Below, one piece after another: positions 16,663 through 25,314 of a DNA stretch of 35,706 nt. How positions within the stretch are numbered: position 1 is the first letter of the stretch; every line of letters begins with the position of its first letter. Under the pieces are notes generated by a model. The model saw nothing but the letters and a program-made list of their open reading frames with translations, did not search any database and was not told where the DNA came from. Location: positions 1 through 35,706 of the forward strand of contig JAJYRM010000036.1 in the NCBI GenBank assembly GCA_021794075.1. Reading direction: 5' to 3'. The position numbers were made by a program, and so were the translations under genes. The stretch is from Bacteroidota bacterium (GTDB lineage: Bacteria > Bacteroidota > Ignavibacteria > Kryptoniales > JAKASW01).

Positions 16663-17716
16663 CAAAATAAGAGCAAGGTACGAGGAACTCACGAACCTTC
16701 TCTCCGATCCATCAATTATCTCCAACCAGGAGAAATACCGGGAACTCAGCAAGGAACACAGCGAGCTGAGCATTATTGTGAGAAATTACGACGAGCTCCT
16801 TGCCCTTGAGAAAGGTCTTGTGGAGACCCGGGATATTGCCGAGACGGCTGACGACGCGGAGCTCCGTCAGCTTGCGAAGCAGGAAGCGATCGAGCTTCAG
16901 GAAAAAGTGGAGAAAAAGGAAGAAGATGTAAAGACGCTTCTTATTCCGAAAGATCCTGCCGACAGCAAAGATGTGATACTCGAGATCCGGTCCGGCACCG
17001 GCGGCGAGGAGGCGGCACTCTTCGCGGCAGACCTCTACCGCATGTACACGAGATTCGCGGACAGACGCACGTGGAAGGTGGAGATGCTTGATTTCAACGA
17101 GACAGGGATCGGAGGATTCAAGGAAATAGTGCTCGGCATCTCGGGGAAGGAAGTCTACAGCAACCTAAAGTATGAAAGTGGAGTCCACAGGGTTCAGAGA
17201 GTGCCAGTCACCGAATCGGGCGGAAGGATCCACACGTCGGCGGCAAGCGTCGTAGTACTTCCGGAAGTTGAAGACGTCGAGGTTGCAATAAATCCGGATG
17301 ACCTGAGGATCGACGTCTATCGTGCCGGTGGCCACGGCGGTCAGAACGTAAACAAAGTTGAGACCGCGATTAGGATCACCCACAATCCGACTGGTATCGT
17401 GGTACAATGCCAGGATGAGCGGAGTCAATTCAAGAACAAGCAGAAGGCTATGAAGATCCTCCGGGCGCGGCTGTACGACGTAATGCTGCAGGAGAGGGAT
17501 TCGCAGATTGCCGCCAAACGGAAAACGATGGTTGGGAGTGGCGACAGAAGCGACAAGATACGAACCTACAATTTTCCTCAGAACAGAGTTACCGATCATA
17601 GGATCAACTATACGATATACGATCTCCACGCGGTCCTTGACGGGGGGCTTGATGAACTTCTGGAACAACTGAAGCTGGCGGAACGCGGGGCCCACCTGGA
17701 GGCGCCTCCCAGATGA
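16646..17716 (+). CDS. prfA: Peptide chain release factor 1
   Basis: Recognises UAA and UAG in the ribosomal A site and triggers release of the finished protein. The 356-residue length is standard. The stop-codon recognition tripeptide is PVT (187-189) in [16 protein letters not shown], the P-x-T of RF1, not the SPF of RF2. The catalytic GGQ is at 231-233 in [14 protein letters not shown]; its glutamine is the usual PrmC methylation site. The N-terminal helical domain (about 1-105) is complete. ATG 16646 lies inside the preceding membrane-protein gene, and the stop overlaps the DUF423 gene by 4 bases. prmC, often next to prfA, is not here. Confidence 0.97.
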   Translation: MRQKLDKIRARYEELTNLLSDPSIISNQEKYRELSKEHSELSIIVRNYDELLALEKGLVETRDIAETADDAELRQLAKQEAIELQEKVEKKEEDVKTLLIPKDPADSKDVILEIRSGTGGEEAALFAADLYRMYTRFADRRTWKVEMLDFNETGIGGFKEIVLGISGKEVYSNLKYESGVHRVQRVPVTESGGRIHTSAASVVVLPEVEDVEVAINPDDLRIDVYRAGGHGGQNVNKVETAIRITHNPTGIVVQCQDERSQFKNKQKAMKILRARLYDVMLQERDSQIAAKRKTMVGSGDRSDKIRTYNFPQNRVTDHRINYTIYDLHAVLDGGLDELLEQLKLAERGAHLEAPPR

Positions 17717-18093
17717 CCGTCTCTTCGGGCAAGGCGAAATTCTTCGGCGCCGCGGGGGCTGTCGGATTATTTCTCGGAGTAGCCTTCGGGGCTTTTGCCG
17801 CTCACGGTCTTCGCGAGCGTGTCTCTCCGGATATGCTTGAAGTGTTTGAGACAGGGGTGAGGTACCAAATGTATCATTCTCTGGCGCTGCTGGCGGTTGC
17901 GCTCTTCGCGGACAGGGGAAGGATGTTCCAGTATGCGGGAATTTTCTATATCGCGGGCATTCTGCTTTTTTCGTTTAGCTTGTACGCTCTCGCCCTGACC
18001 GGGATGGGCGCGTTAGGATATATCACGCCGTTAGGCGGCGTCTGTTTTCTGGCGGGGCATATCTTCCTACTGTTGGGATTTCTTCGAATCTGA
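17713..18093 (+). CDS. DUF423 membrane protein
   Basis: A 126-residue protein with four hydrophobic segments, matching the DUF423 family (YwdK/YgdD type). The signature [12 protein letters not shown] around residues 25-37 and the [14 protein letters not shown] segment (about 49-62) are both present. The function of the family is unknown. The start ATG overlaps the prfA stop (ATGA), so it is translationally coupled. The gene ends about 110 bases before the next one. Confidence 0.9.
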   Translation: MTVSSGKAKFFGAAGAVGLFLGVAFGAFAAHGLRERVSPDMLEVFETGVRYQMYHSLALLAVALFADRGRMFQYAGIFYIAGILLFSFSLYALALTGMGALGYITPLGGVCFLAGHIFLLLGFLRI

Positions 18094-18202
18094 AGTCTCC
18101 TCAGTTTCCGCATTTCCATCAATTCCTCGGGACGATCCGGAGTTTCATTCTATAATTATCTTTCAGATACATCAATAATGACATTCAAAAGGTTTTGCTG
18201 CA

Positions 18203-19123
18203 ATGTTCAAGACAATTCTCGCCGTGCTTTTGATAGGCACATCGGTTTACGGGGCAGGTAATACTACCGTTCCACAGGTCAAAAAAGTCGACAACCTCAA
18301 GATAAATTATCCGAAATCACCGGTTAAAAAGGACAAATCGAAGAGCGATTCTTCCAGGGTGTGGATACCGACGATGGTAACGGGCCTCAATATAAGTCAG
18401 ATCGCTTTCAGTAACTGGACACAGGGAGGTTCCAACGCTCTCACCTGGACGGTGACGGGAAACGTTGGCTTGGATTACAAGTCGGATGGTTGGATGCTGC
18501 GTAACCGGGCGAAGGGGGCGTATGGAAGGACCAAACTCGGCGGACAGGGATACATCACGAACGATAACGAACTCTTCTTTGAAAATGTTCTGTCCTACAA
18601 CGTCGGTTGGGCCACGGATCCTTTTTTCAGCAATACGGTGATCACAACCTTGACGAAGGGATACAATTACAACTCCTCCACTCCCGTGCTGATCGCAGAT
18701 TTCTTCGACCCGGGGTATGTCACGCAAAGTCTGGGGTTCAATTATGGGAAGTTGAAATTCGTCACGACTCGCCTCGGGCTTGCGACGCAGGAGGTGTTCG
18801 CGAACAAATACAGGCAATATACCGACAATCCGAAGACGCCAAATAAGGCCGAGGCATTCAAGCTGGAGACGGGGTTCGAGTCGGTGAGTCAGGCTAAGGT
18901 TCATGTCGCGGACAACATTTTACTGACATCGGGTCTCCGGCTTTTTACGAGGTTTGAAAATCTCACGGTATGGGATGTAAGGTGGGACAATGTGGTCGCG
19001 GCAAAGGTTAACTCTTTCATCAATGTGAATTTCAATTATCAACTGGTTTATCAGCAAGATCAATCCATGACGACGCAGATGAAAGAAGGGCTGCAAGTTG
19101 GAGTAGTATATAGTGTGTTTTAG
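18203..19123 (+). CDS. DUF3078-type outer-membrane beta-barrel protein
   Basis: A 306-residue exported protein. Residues 1-18 are a short signal peptide ending at YGA-G. After a lysine-rich linker (about 25-50) the rest is alternating beta-strand sequence typical of an outer-membrane barrel, closing with the terminal aromatic F of VVYSVF. The conserved segment NISQIAFSNWTQGGSNAL (about 64-81) is characteristic of DUF3078 proteins of Bacteroidetes and relatives. Their role is not established. AAAAGG at about 18187-18192 precedes ATG 18203. It has its own 109-base upstream gap and probably its own promoter. This gene is one of the best hints to the organism's phylum. Confidence 0.85.
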   Translation: MFKTILAVLLIGTSVYGAGNTTVPQVKKVDNLKINYPKSPVKKDKSKSDSSRVWIPTMVTGLNISQIAFSNWTQGGSNALTWTVTGNVGLDYKSDGWMLRNRAKGAYGRTKLGGQGYITNDNELFFENVLSYNVGWATDPFFSNTVITTLTKGYNYNSSTPVLIADFFDPGYVTQSLGFNYGKLKFVTTRLGLATQEVFANKYRQYTDNPKTPNKAEAFKLETGFESVSQAKVHVADNILLTSGLRLFTRFENLTVWDVRWDNVVAAKVNSFINVNFNYQLVYQQDQSMTTQMKEGLQVGVVYSVF

Positions 19124-19257
19124 CAAGCGACATGGTTGGGCCTGTAGGCGGCATTAAACTTCTTGTTCTGTCGGTCTGCGAGACGCACAACCCGCAAAAA
19201 AGTCTTTGATTTTTTACCGATCACCGGATATATTTTAAAGCAATTTCGAGTTCAAAT

Positions 19258-19330
19258 TCCTCGGTAGCTCAATTGGCAGAGCAATCGGCTGTTAACCGAT
19301 GGGTTGCAGGTTCGAGTCCTGCCCGGGGAG
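19258..19330 (+). tRNA. tRNA-Asn (anticodon GTT)
   Basis: A full cloverleaf is visible. The acceptor stem pairs TCCTCGG (19258-19264) with CCGGGGA (19323-19329), discriminator G at 19330. The anticodon stem is ATCGG/CCGAT around CTGTTAA, giving GTT. The T-arm is GCAGG-TTCGAGT-CCTGC (19306-19322). The D-arm has AGCTC...GAGC. CCA is not encoded and must be added after transcription. A terminator follows 11 bases downstream. Confidence 0.97.
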
Positions 19331-19341
19331 CGGAAAGACAC

Positions 19342-19367
19342 GCCCGATGAAAACATCGGGCTTTTTT
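19342..19367 (+). terminator. Strong intrinsic terminator after tRNA-Asn
   Basis: GCCCGATG (19342-19349) pairs perfectly with CATCGGGC (19354-19361) around an AAAA loop, followed by six T (19362-19367). A textbook 8-bp terminator. Confidence 0.93.
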
Positions 19368-19599
19368 ATTATATGCGGATATTGGGTCCACTCCGATGTG
19401 GGAGCGAGAAGCGCATCCTTCTATGGTGGGGAGCTTTCGCTTTTGACGTTCACTGAATCGATGTAGTCCCTTTTTCATCCTTTTGACCTACAGCGCATTA
19501 TCGCCTCTGTTTGTATAATAATGCAGCAGTATAGCCCGATCACTTCTGGAGCGAATTATTCTGTTTCAGCGCAGAAGCATAAACTAAAGAGGGAAGCTT

Positions 19600-19737
19600 A
19601 TGAGTAAAGGTCGTGACAGCAGAAGAGGTTCAAAGAAAGAACCGGAGAAAACCATGAAAGAAAAGAGAGCGGCCAAGAGAACCAAGAAGGACCAAAAGAA
19701 AGACGAGAACAAGAGCCTCGGTATCCTGAAGCAATAA
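19600..19737 (+). CDS. Small basic protein of unknown function (45 aa)
   Basis: ATG 19600 to TAA 19737 gives 45 residues, MSKGRDSRRGSKK at the start and a C-terminus ending SLGILKQ. Fifteen or more residues are Lys or Arg and acidic residues are spaced between them. AGAGGGA at 19588-19594 sits about 6 bases before the ATG, a good ribosome binding site, and the frame uses plausible codons. Small Lys-rich proteins of this kind occur in many Bacteroidetes and relatives and may bind nucleic acid, but no function can be assigned. It stands alone between the tRNA terminator and the Dps-like gene. Confidence 0.6.
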   Translation: MSKGRDSRRGSKKEPEKTMKEKRAAKRTKKDQKKDENKSLGILKQ

Positions 19738-20036
19738 CGATCCCTGGTAAAAGTCGCGGGCCTTACCGGAGATTCTCTGATCGCCAGGGTTGATCTATTG
19801 CTTAGTAATCACTCATGGTTGGTCTCACTTTTTGAGAGTTCCGACTCGTTTTACATGCTGCATGGTTGTTTGTGCGGTTAATGAATGCCGCCGCACGGGG
19901 ACGTAGCGGTCTCTAAACGAATTCTTCTATTGTCCCTTGAGTAGGGCATGCTTCTCGTCCGTAGGACGGATTAAAACCGAAGCGCCGTCCGCCGGTTCGA
20001 GATTTAGATTATTCTCACAAATGCACCGAAGGTGAA

Positions 20037-20498
20037 ATGGAACCAGAAATAGAAAGTCCCGGTGAAAAGTCGGTGCAAATCCTCGAATTCCTCGAATTGA
20101 TGCTGGCAGATGAGTATGTGCTTGCCGTGAGAACGAGAGATGCACGGCGGAATGTATACGGGAGAAACGTCACCGGGCTGCGTAAGTTATTCAGGGAACA
20201 TTGCAAGTGTCTCAATAGCGCTGTCGTAGATATGGAAGGCAGGGCTCGGTCACTGGGAAGACGAACTCCAGCGACCTTTGCGCATTACATGAAGGCCACA
20301 CGGCTCTACGTTCACAACGAGAAACTGACAGGACAGAAGGAAATCATCGGAGCATTGCTTGAAGATCACCAATCCGTGATCCGCACACTGGCTGGCGCGA
20401 GGAGAAGTCGGCCCGGAAGCGACTTTCTGGAATTTGTGACGCCGCTGCTGGATCAACATATAAGAATGGTTGACACCCTCAGAGAATGGTTGCAATAA
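20037..20498 (+). CDS. Dps/ferritin-like protein lacking the ferroxidase ligands
   Basis: A 153-residue all-helical protein resembling Dps: a LADEYVLAVRTR helix, an N-V-x-G-x-N turn, KLFREH, a GRRTPAT segment matching the Dps GG-x-P-x-T, and LLEDHQSVIRTL. Aligning by eye to E. coli Dps, the five ferroxidase residues H51, H63, D67, D78 and E82 correspond to R37, R49, R53, V64 and G68, so none is kept. The dodecamer ferroxidase site should therefore be inactive. The protein is arginine-rich and could still bind DNA or assemble. GAAGGTG at 20028-20034 supports ATG 20037. It may be a structural or DNA-protecting relative rather than an iron-storage enzyme; the Dps relation itself is a pattern judgment. 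Confidence 0.72.
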   Translation: MEPEIESPGEKSVQILEFLELMLADEYVLAVRTRDARRNVYGRNVTGLRKLFREHCKCLNSAVVDMEGRARSLGRRTPATFAHYMKATRLYVHNEKLTGQKEIIGALLEDHQSVIRTLAGARRSRPGSDFLEFVTPLLDQHIRMVDTLREWLQ

Positions 20499-20708
20499 GT
20501 CGACTGCGAAAAGCGCGACAATGAATCCGGGTCCATCCCCTTATTTGTAGATCGGTCCAGTGATTCAAGGGAATGAAACGGTATGTAAGCGCCGGCAATT
20601 AGCGAGCTTTCGCACCGGGTTATTGTTGAATCCGGGTGCTGTAGAAACAGCGCAGAGCGCATTTGAAAAGAGTAAGCAAATGATATGCTGAAACAAGGAG
20701 GTTGAGAA

Positions 20709-20927
20709 ATGAAACATCAGCAAGTGGTCGTCGCGGGATTTGAAAACGAGATAAATGCCAATATCGCAAAAGGGCATCTCGAATCCGAAGGCATTGGAGC
20801 TTCCATTGTGAAAAATATTGTGGGTGGTATGTTTCCGGCATCACAGTACACCGAGGGCGTCCAACTGATGGTCGACAAAAGTGAAGAAGAAAGAGAGAAG
20901 AGAATACTTGAATCAAAGCATACGTGA
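20709..20927 (+). CDS. DUF2007 small protein (putative signal-transducing)
   Basis: A 72-residue cytoplasmic protein matching DUF2007: an N-terminal V-V-A-G-F strand, a helix with A-N-I-A-K-G-H-L-E-S-E-G-I, a strand, then a variable loop and V-Q-L-M-V. This is the fold of PII-like signal-transducing domains found at protein ends or alone; its ligand is unknown. AAGGAGG at about 20696-20702 before ATG 20709 is a near-perfect ribosome binding site. It has no obvious operon partner. Confidence 0.8.
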   Translation: MKHQQVVVAGFENEINANIAKGHLESEGIGASIVKNIVGGMFPASQYTEGVQLMVDKSEEEREKRILESKHT

Positions 20928-21238
20928 CTAGATCGGTTTCCGTAGTACGAAACCAGGAGTCGAGCGCTCGCTCCAGGTGATTATCTGTTTCACAAGCTAT
21001 GCAGATGACAGAGGGACAGATGAAGATGGAAGTGGGGCTTTAGATCGACGACAGTGAGGCCGTTGTCATGATTCTTCGGGACGAAGGAGAAGAGATGAGG
21101 CGAACAACTCCCCGCAGCTCGCAAATATGGTTCAGGGTTACTTTTGCCGGAAAGCCGAAATTGAATGTCTCCCATTGGCAACTCCTGCTTTATGAGAGAA
21201 TTATTGATGGATCTGTTTTCGGTCTTATTACGATTTGA
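20928..21238. other. Intergenic region before the GT/GH130 pair
   Basis: 311 bases. The longest open frame here lies on the minus strand (20990-21289), overlaps the glycosyltransferase start and has no protein character. I see no tRNA, hairpin with a T-run or good promoter. It is the left edge of the segment with different codon use. Confidence 0.4.
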
Positions 21239-23569
21239 ATGACATTCTCGCCGGGCGGCGAGGGAAATAACGAGGATATTACGGAGCACGTGTCATCTAA
21301 TTTCACGATTGATCGAATTGCCTTTATCGGCAATTACCTGCCGCGCCAGTGCGGCATTGCTACTTTTACCACAGACCTGTGCGAGGCAATGGTCTCCGAG
21401 TACGGCGACAAGGCTTTCATTGCCCTTCCGGTAAACGACAACGCTACAGGCTATGAGTATCCGGAACGTGTCCGGTTCGAGCTGACAGAAAAGGACATCG
21501 ATTCATACCGCCGTGCCGCCGACTTCCTGAACATCAACAATGTAGACCTCGCCTGCCTTCAGTTCGAGTACGGCATATTCGGCGGACGGGCGGGAAGCCA
21601 CATCCTCGCGCTCCTCCAGGAACTTCGAATGCCGGTCGTGACTACTCTCCACACGATTCTCCGTAACCCGGACCCCGATCAGCGGCGCGTGCTGGAGGAG
21701 GTTGCCGCCTTATCCGACCGGCTGGTCGTCATGAGCGACCGGGGTGCCGAGTTTCTCCGGGAAGTGTATCACGTGGCTCCCGGGAAGATCGATATGATAC
21801 CGCACGGCATTCCCGATGTGCCTTTTGCCGACCCGAGCTTCAACAAGGATATGTTCGGTGTCGAGGGTAAGATTGTCCTGCTGAGTTTCGGACTCCTTTC
21901 GCCGAGCAAGGGGATCGAGATCGTAATCGGCGCCCTACCTGAGATTGTGGCGCGTTATCCGAACATAGTGTACATGATTGTGGGGGCAACGCATCCTCAC
22001 GTGATACAGCATGACGGCGAAGCCTACCGCCTTTCGCTGCAATGGCTGGCGCAGGAAAAGGGAGTCGAGAGTAACGTAATTTTCTATAATCGTTTCGTCA
22101 GCCTGGAGGAACTTGTCGAGTTCATAAGCGCCGCGGATATTTACATCACGCCGTATCTCAACGCGGCGCAGATCACTTCCGGCACACTCGCTTACACGCT
22201 AGGCGCAGGCAAAGCGGTGATCTCTACGCCGTACTGGTATGCGGAAGAAATGCTCGCGGAAGGGCGGGGCGCTCTCGTCCCATTCAACGACACCTCGGCG
22301 ATGGCAGGCCAGGTTATTAACCTGCTGGGCAACGAATCGGAGCGACAGGCCATGCGGAAGAAAGCGTATCTGTTTGCGCGGACGATGATCTGGCCGCAGG
22401 TCGCGCGGCGTTACATGGAGAGTTTCGAACGCGCTCGTTCCGAGCGGCGGCATTACAGTCCGCCGGGGTTCACCGTGAAAGCGCTCGACAAACGTCCCGG
22501 TGAATTGCCTCCCTTGAAGCTGGATCACCTGCACCGCATGACGGACGAAACGGGCATGTTGCAGCACGCGCTTTTCACTGTTCCAAACTATAGGGAAGGG
22601 TACACCACCGACGACAACGCGCGTGCGTTGATGGTGAGTGCCTTGCTGGAAGAACTGGGCAACGGGGAAGCCCCGGAGTTGACGTCACGCTATCTTGCCT
22701 TTGTCTGGTACGCGTTCAATGCTGAATCGGGACGGTTTCGAAACTTCATGGATTACCAGCGCCAGTGGCGGGAAGAAAAAGGCTCGGATGATAGTCACGG
22801 TCGCGCGCTCTGGGCCCTGGGCACATTACTAGGCCGCTCAAACACGCCGACACTTCAGAGCATGGCGGGAAAACTGTTCGAACAGACCATCCAACCCATT
22901 CTTGCGACGACCAGTCCCCGGGCCTGGGCCTTCGCTCTCATAGGTATCCATGAATATGTGCAGAGGTTTGCGGGCGATCGCCTGGCCGGACAGGTGCGCG
23001 AGGAATTGTCCGGCAGGCTTCTGACGCTCTACCGAAATCACAGGGCCGATGAATGGCGATGGTTTGAAGATGTGCTGACATACTGCAACGCGGCACTGCC
23101 TCACGCGCTGCTGTTGAGCGGCAAGTATGATCCCGACAAGGAAATGACAGATGCAGGTTTGGAGTCGCTGACCTGGTTGATGAACCTCCAGCGCACCAAT
23201 GCTGAAGGAGGTCACCTCGTTCCGATAGGCTCGAACGGTTTTTATGAACGCGGCGGCAAGCGGGCGCGGTTCGATCAACAACCTGTGGAGGTCCAGGCCA
23301 CAGTGTCTGCATGCCTGGCAGCGTACAGGATTACCGGCGAGAAAAGCTGGCGCAGGGAAGCGCGGCGCGCGTTCGAGTGGTTCCTTGGCCGCAACGACCT
23401 GAACCTTCCGATATACGATCCGACAACGGGCGGATGCCGTGACGGGCTGCACCCTGATCGCCCGAACGAAAACCAGGGAGCCGAGTCGACGCTCGCCTTC
23501 CTTCAATCTCTGCTGGAGCTGCGGCTGGACGAAAATACTTTTCAATCAATGGAGGCAAAAACCGAATGA
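21239..23569 (+). CDS. GT4-type glycosyltransferase fused to a helical (six-hairpin-like) domain
   Basis: A 776-residue protein. Residues about 24-395 are a GT-B glycosyltransferase of the GT4 kind: NYLPRQCGIATFT, HGIPDVPF (189-196), SFGLLSPSKGIEIVIGAL (216-233) and TLGAGKAVISTPYWYAEEML (320-339). The usual GT4 E-x7-E is not kept; Q311 and Y319 sit at those places, seen by eye. Residues about 415-770 form an all-helical domain with DETGMLQHALF (436-446), GYTTDDNARAL (454-464), DDSHGRALWALG (517-528), EGGHLVPIGSNGFYERGG (656-673) and NENQGAESTLAFL (743-755). These acidic clusters suggest a glycoside-processing or sugar-binding (alpha/alpha)6 barrel. It overlaps the GH130 gene by 4 bases. The donor sugar is probably a GDP- or NDP-mannose (inference from GH130). 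No ribosome binding site is seen before ATG 21239. Confidence 0.88.
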   Translation: MTFSPGGEGNNEDITEHVSSNFTIDRIAFIGNYLPRQCGIATFTTDLCEAMVSEYGDKAFIALPVNDNATGYEYPERVRFELTEKDIDSYRRAADFLNINNVDLACLQFEYGIFGGRAGSHILALLQELRMPVVTTLHTILRNPDPDQRRVLEEVAALSDRLVVMSDRGAEFLREVYHVAPGKIDMIPHGIPDVPFADPSFNKDMFGVEGKIVLLSFGLLSPSKGIEIVIGALPEIVARYPNIVYMIVGATHPHVIQHDGEAYRLSLQWLAQEKGVESNVIFYNRFVSLEELVEFISAADIYITPYLNAAQITSGTLAYTLGAGKAVISTPYWYAEEMLAEGRGALVPFNDTSAMAGQVINLLGNESERQAMRKKAYLFARTMIWPQVARRYMESFERARSERRHYSPPGFTVKALDKRPGELPPLKLDHLHRMTDETGMLQHALFTVPNYREGYTTDDNARALMVSALLEELGNGEAPELTSRYLAFVWYAFNAESGRFRNFMDYQRQWREEKGSDDSHGRALWALGTLLGRSNTPTLQSMAGKLFEQTIQPILATTSPRAWAFALIGIHEYVQRFAGDRLAGQVREELSGRLLTLYRNHRADEWRWFEDVLTYCNAALPHALLLSGKYDPDKEMTDAGLESLTWLMNLQRTNAEGGHLVPIGSNGFYERGGKRARFDQQPVEVQATVSACLAAYRITGEKSWRREARRAFEWFLGRNDLNLPIYDPTTGGCRDGLHPDRPNENQGAESTLAFLQSLLELRLDENTFQSMEAKTE

Positions 23570-24531
23570 GCAATCACTTTCCCGAACTTTTTCTCCGCGA
23601 TAAATCGAATCCTATTCTTACATCGGCCGACTGGCCCTATCCGGTCAACACTGTTTTCAATCCCGGGGCAACTCTGCTTCCTGACGGGTCGACGCTGCTC
23701 CTGTGCCGGGTGGAGGACCGGCGGGGATTATCCCATTTATCCGCCGCGCGCTCTGCAAACGGCGTGGACGGCTGGAAGATCGATTCCCGGCCCACCTTGT
23801 TGCCGGATCCGGAGCATTTTCCGGAAGAGCTGTGGGGAATCGAAGACCCACGCATCACGTTCGTTCCCGAGTTGGGGAAATACGCGATCGTATACACGGC
23901 TTACAGTCACGACGGACCAGGCGTTGCTCTCGCGCTTACTGAAGATTTTGTGGCCTTCGAAAGGCTTGGACTAGTGATGCAGCCAGACGACAAGGATGCG
24001 ACATTGCTTCCACGACGTTTCGACGGACACTGGGCGCTGATCCATCGCCCGGTGAGTGTGCCGGGTGCACACATGTGGATCTCGTACTCGGCAAACCTGA
24101 AGCATTGGGGCGGTCACAAGATGATGCTGGAAGCGAGGCTCGGAGGATGGTGGGACGCAAACAAAATCGGACTATCCGCACCTCCTATCGAGACCCCGCA
24201 GGGATGGCTCGTCATCTATCACGGAGTGCGGCAGACAGCCGCCGGGTCAATCTACCGGCTGGGTCTGGCATTGTTCGATCTGCAAAGGCCCGATCGATGT
24301 TTGAAACGCGGGGACGAGTGGATATTCGGCCCGGAAGAAGAGTACGAGCGCCACGGCGACGTCGACGATGTTGTCTTCCCGTGCGGATACACGATCGGCC
24401 CTGACGGCGATACGATCAGAGTGTATTATGGCGCGGCAGATTCTTCCATCGCATTGGCTACTGGTAGCATACGAACGATGCTTGAGTGGCTCGACCGGCA
24501 CAATTCTGTAACACCGGTTGTGACTCACTGA
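23566..24531 (+). CDS. GH130-family glycoside phosphorylase (mannoside-type)
   Basis: A 321-residue five-bladed beta-propeller enzyme of family GH130, whose characterised members phosphorolyse beta-mannosides (mannosyl-glucose, beta-1,4- or beta-1,2-mannooligosaccharides) to mannose-1-phosphate; a few hydrolyse. Family features: FNPGATLL (31-38), a CRVEDRRGLSH region (47-57), GIEDPR (91-96) holding the catalytic Asp D94, KDATLLPR (143-150), H160-R-P in the phosphate-binding area, PPIET and YHGV (218-221), and YYGAAD (287-292). No signal peptide is present, so it works in the cytoplasm. The ATGA overlap with the glycosyltransferase means the two are co-translated. Together they suggest synthesis and phosphorolytic recycling of a short mannoside, reserve or compatible-solute type; the substrate is inferred. 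Confidence 0.9.
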   Translation: MSNHFPELFLRDKSNPILTSADWPYPVNTVFNPGATLLPDGSTLLLCRVEDRRGLSHLSAARSANGVDGWKIDSRPTLLPDPEHFPEELWGIEDPRITFVPELGKYAIVYTAYSHDGPGVALALTEDFVAFERLGLVMQPDDKDATLLPRRFDGHWALIHRPVSVPGAHMWISYSANLKHWGGHKMMLEARLGGWWDANKIGLSAPPIETPQGWLVIYHGVRQTAAGSIYRLGLALFDLQRPDRCLKRGDEWIFGPEEEYERHGDVDDVVFPCGYTIGPDGDTIRVYYGAADSSIALATGSIRTMLEWLDRHNSVTPVVTH

Positions 24532-24826
24532 CGTTCCACGCGTGCGGCGCTCGTCTGGTGTTATGGAAATGGGCTCGAATATCACAATCACACGTCGTTC
24601 GATGCGCGAGTACCACGGTCTCAAAAACGACTGAGAAAGAAGAAGGCACTGGCGAAATCAGATGTTTGAGACCCAGCAAGAGCTAACTACTCTTTCATCC
24701 TTTCGGTCCATACTCTTTCATACGGATAATTGGTAAACTCATTCGAAGTACATGAGGTCTGAGACGATCCGCCTTCGGGCGCTGATCGAGCCGGATCTGT
24801 ACTATTCTTCTCATGAGAGGTGGCGT

Positions 24827-25252
24827 ATGCTTGAATTCAAAGAAAACCTTCACGTCGAATCCGAAACTGAAATACGGATCCGCGGCATCAATACCGACAA
24901 AACCCGCAGGATGATCGGGTCGGATACAGATTACCAAGTCTATTTCGAACTTTCCGGAACTCCGCCCCAGGGGTGGAGCACTCTGTTTGAGCAGGAGTGG
25001 AAAGCTCTGAACGTGGGGCAGCCGCTGACACTGCAGGAAGCAACCGTTGAAAGAGCGTTTCTTATGTTGCAGTGCCCGCTGGGCGAAGTTGCCGGCCACC
25101 AGCTGGTACTGAAACTGGCGGTTGCCGCCGCTAATACCGCATACGAGAAGTACAAACGCGAACAGGCATCGGAACAAAAAGAGCGCGAGGATGTCTGGAG
25201 GGATGAGCGGAAGTTGGTCGAGGACCTCGCTAAATCTCTGCACTTCGACTGA
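24827..25252 (+). CDS. Conserved-looking hypothetical protein (141 aa)
   Basis: From ATG 24827 the protein is 141 residues; GAGAGG at 24815-24820 is well spaced for this start, while ATG 24752, 25 codons upstream, has no ribosome binding site. It is soluble. The first half is beta-rich (IRIRGINTDKTRR, then DTDYQVYFELSGTPPQGW), the second half is a long charged helix (about 95-141) with KYKREQASEQKEREDVWR, likely coiled coil. I do not recognise the family. A longer open frame lies on the opposite strand here (24695-25294) but without a ribosome binding site or protein features. It follows the GH130 gene by about 295 bases. Confidence 0.62.
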   Translation: MLEFKENLHVESETEIRIRGINTDKTRRMIGSDTDYQVYFELSGTPPQGWSTLFEQEWKALNVGQPLTLQEATVERAFLMLQCPLGEVAGHQLVLKLAVAAANTAYEKYKREQASEQKEREDVWRDERKLVEDLAKSLHFD

Positions 25253-25314
25253 CACGAGTTCACACCCTGTAGGTCCGGTTCTCCCGGACACCATAAGAAG
25301 GGAGGAAATTGACT

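Noticed and set aside
22838-23545. 235-codon minus-strand frame inside the glycosyltransferase gene
   Set aside because: A shadow frame in high-GC coding DNA; the sense strand has clear conserved motifs.
24695-25294. 199-codon minus-strand frame opposite the 141-residue hypothetical gene
   Set aside because: Longer, but has no ribosome binding site, and the plus-strand frame has a well-spaced one and a soluble protein with helix and strand patterns.
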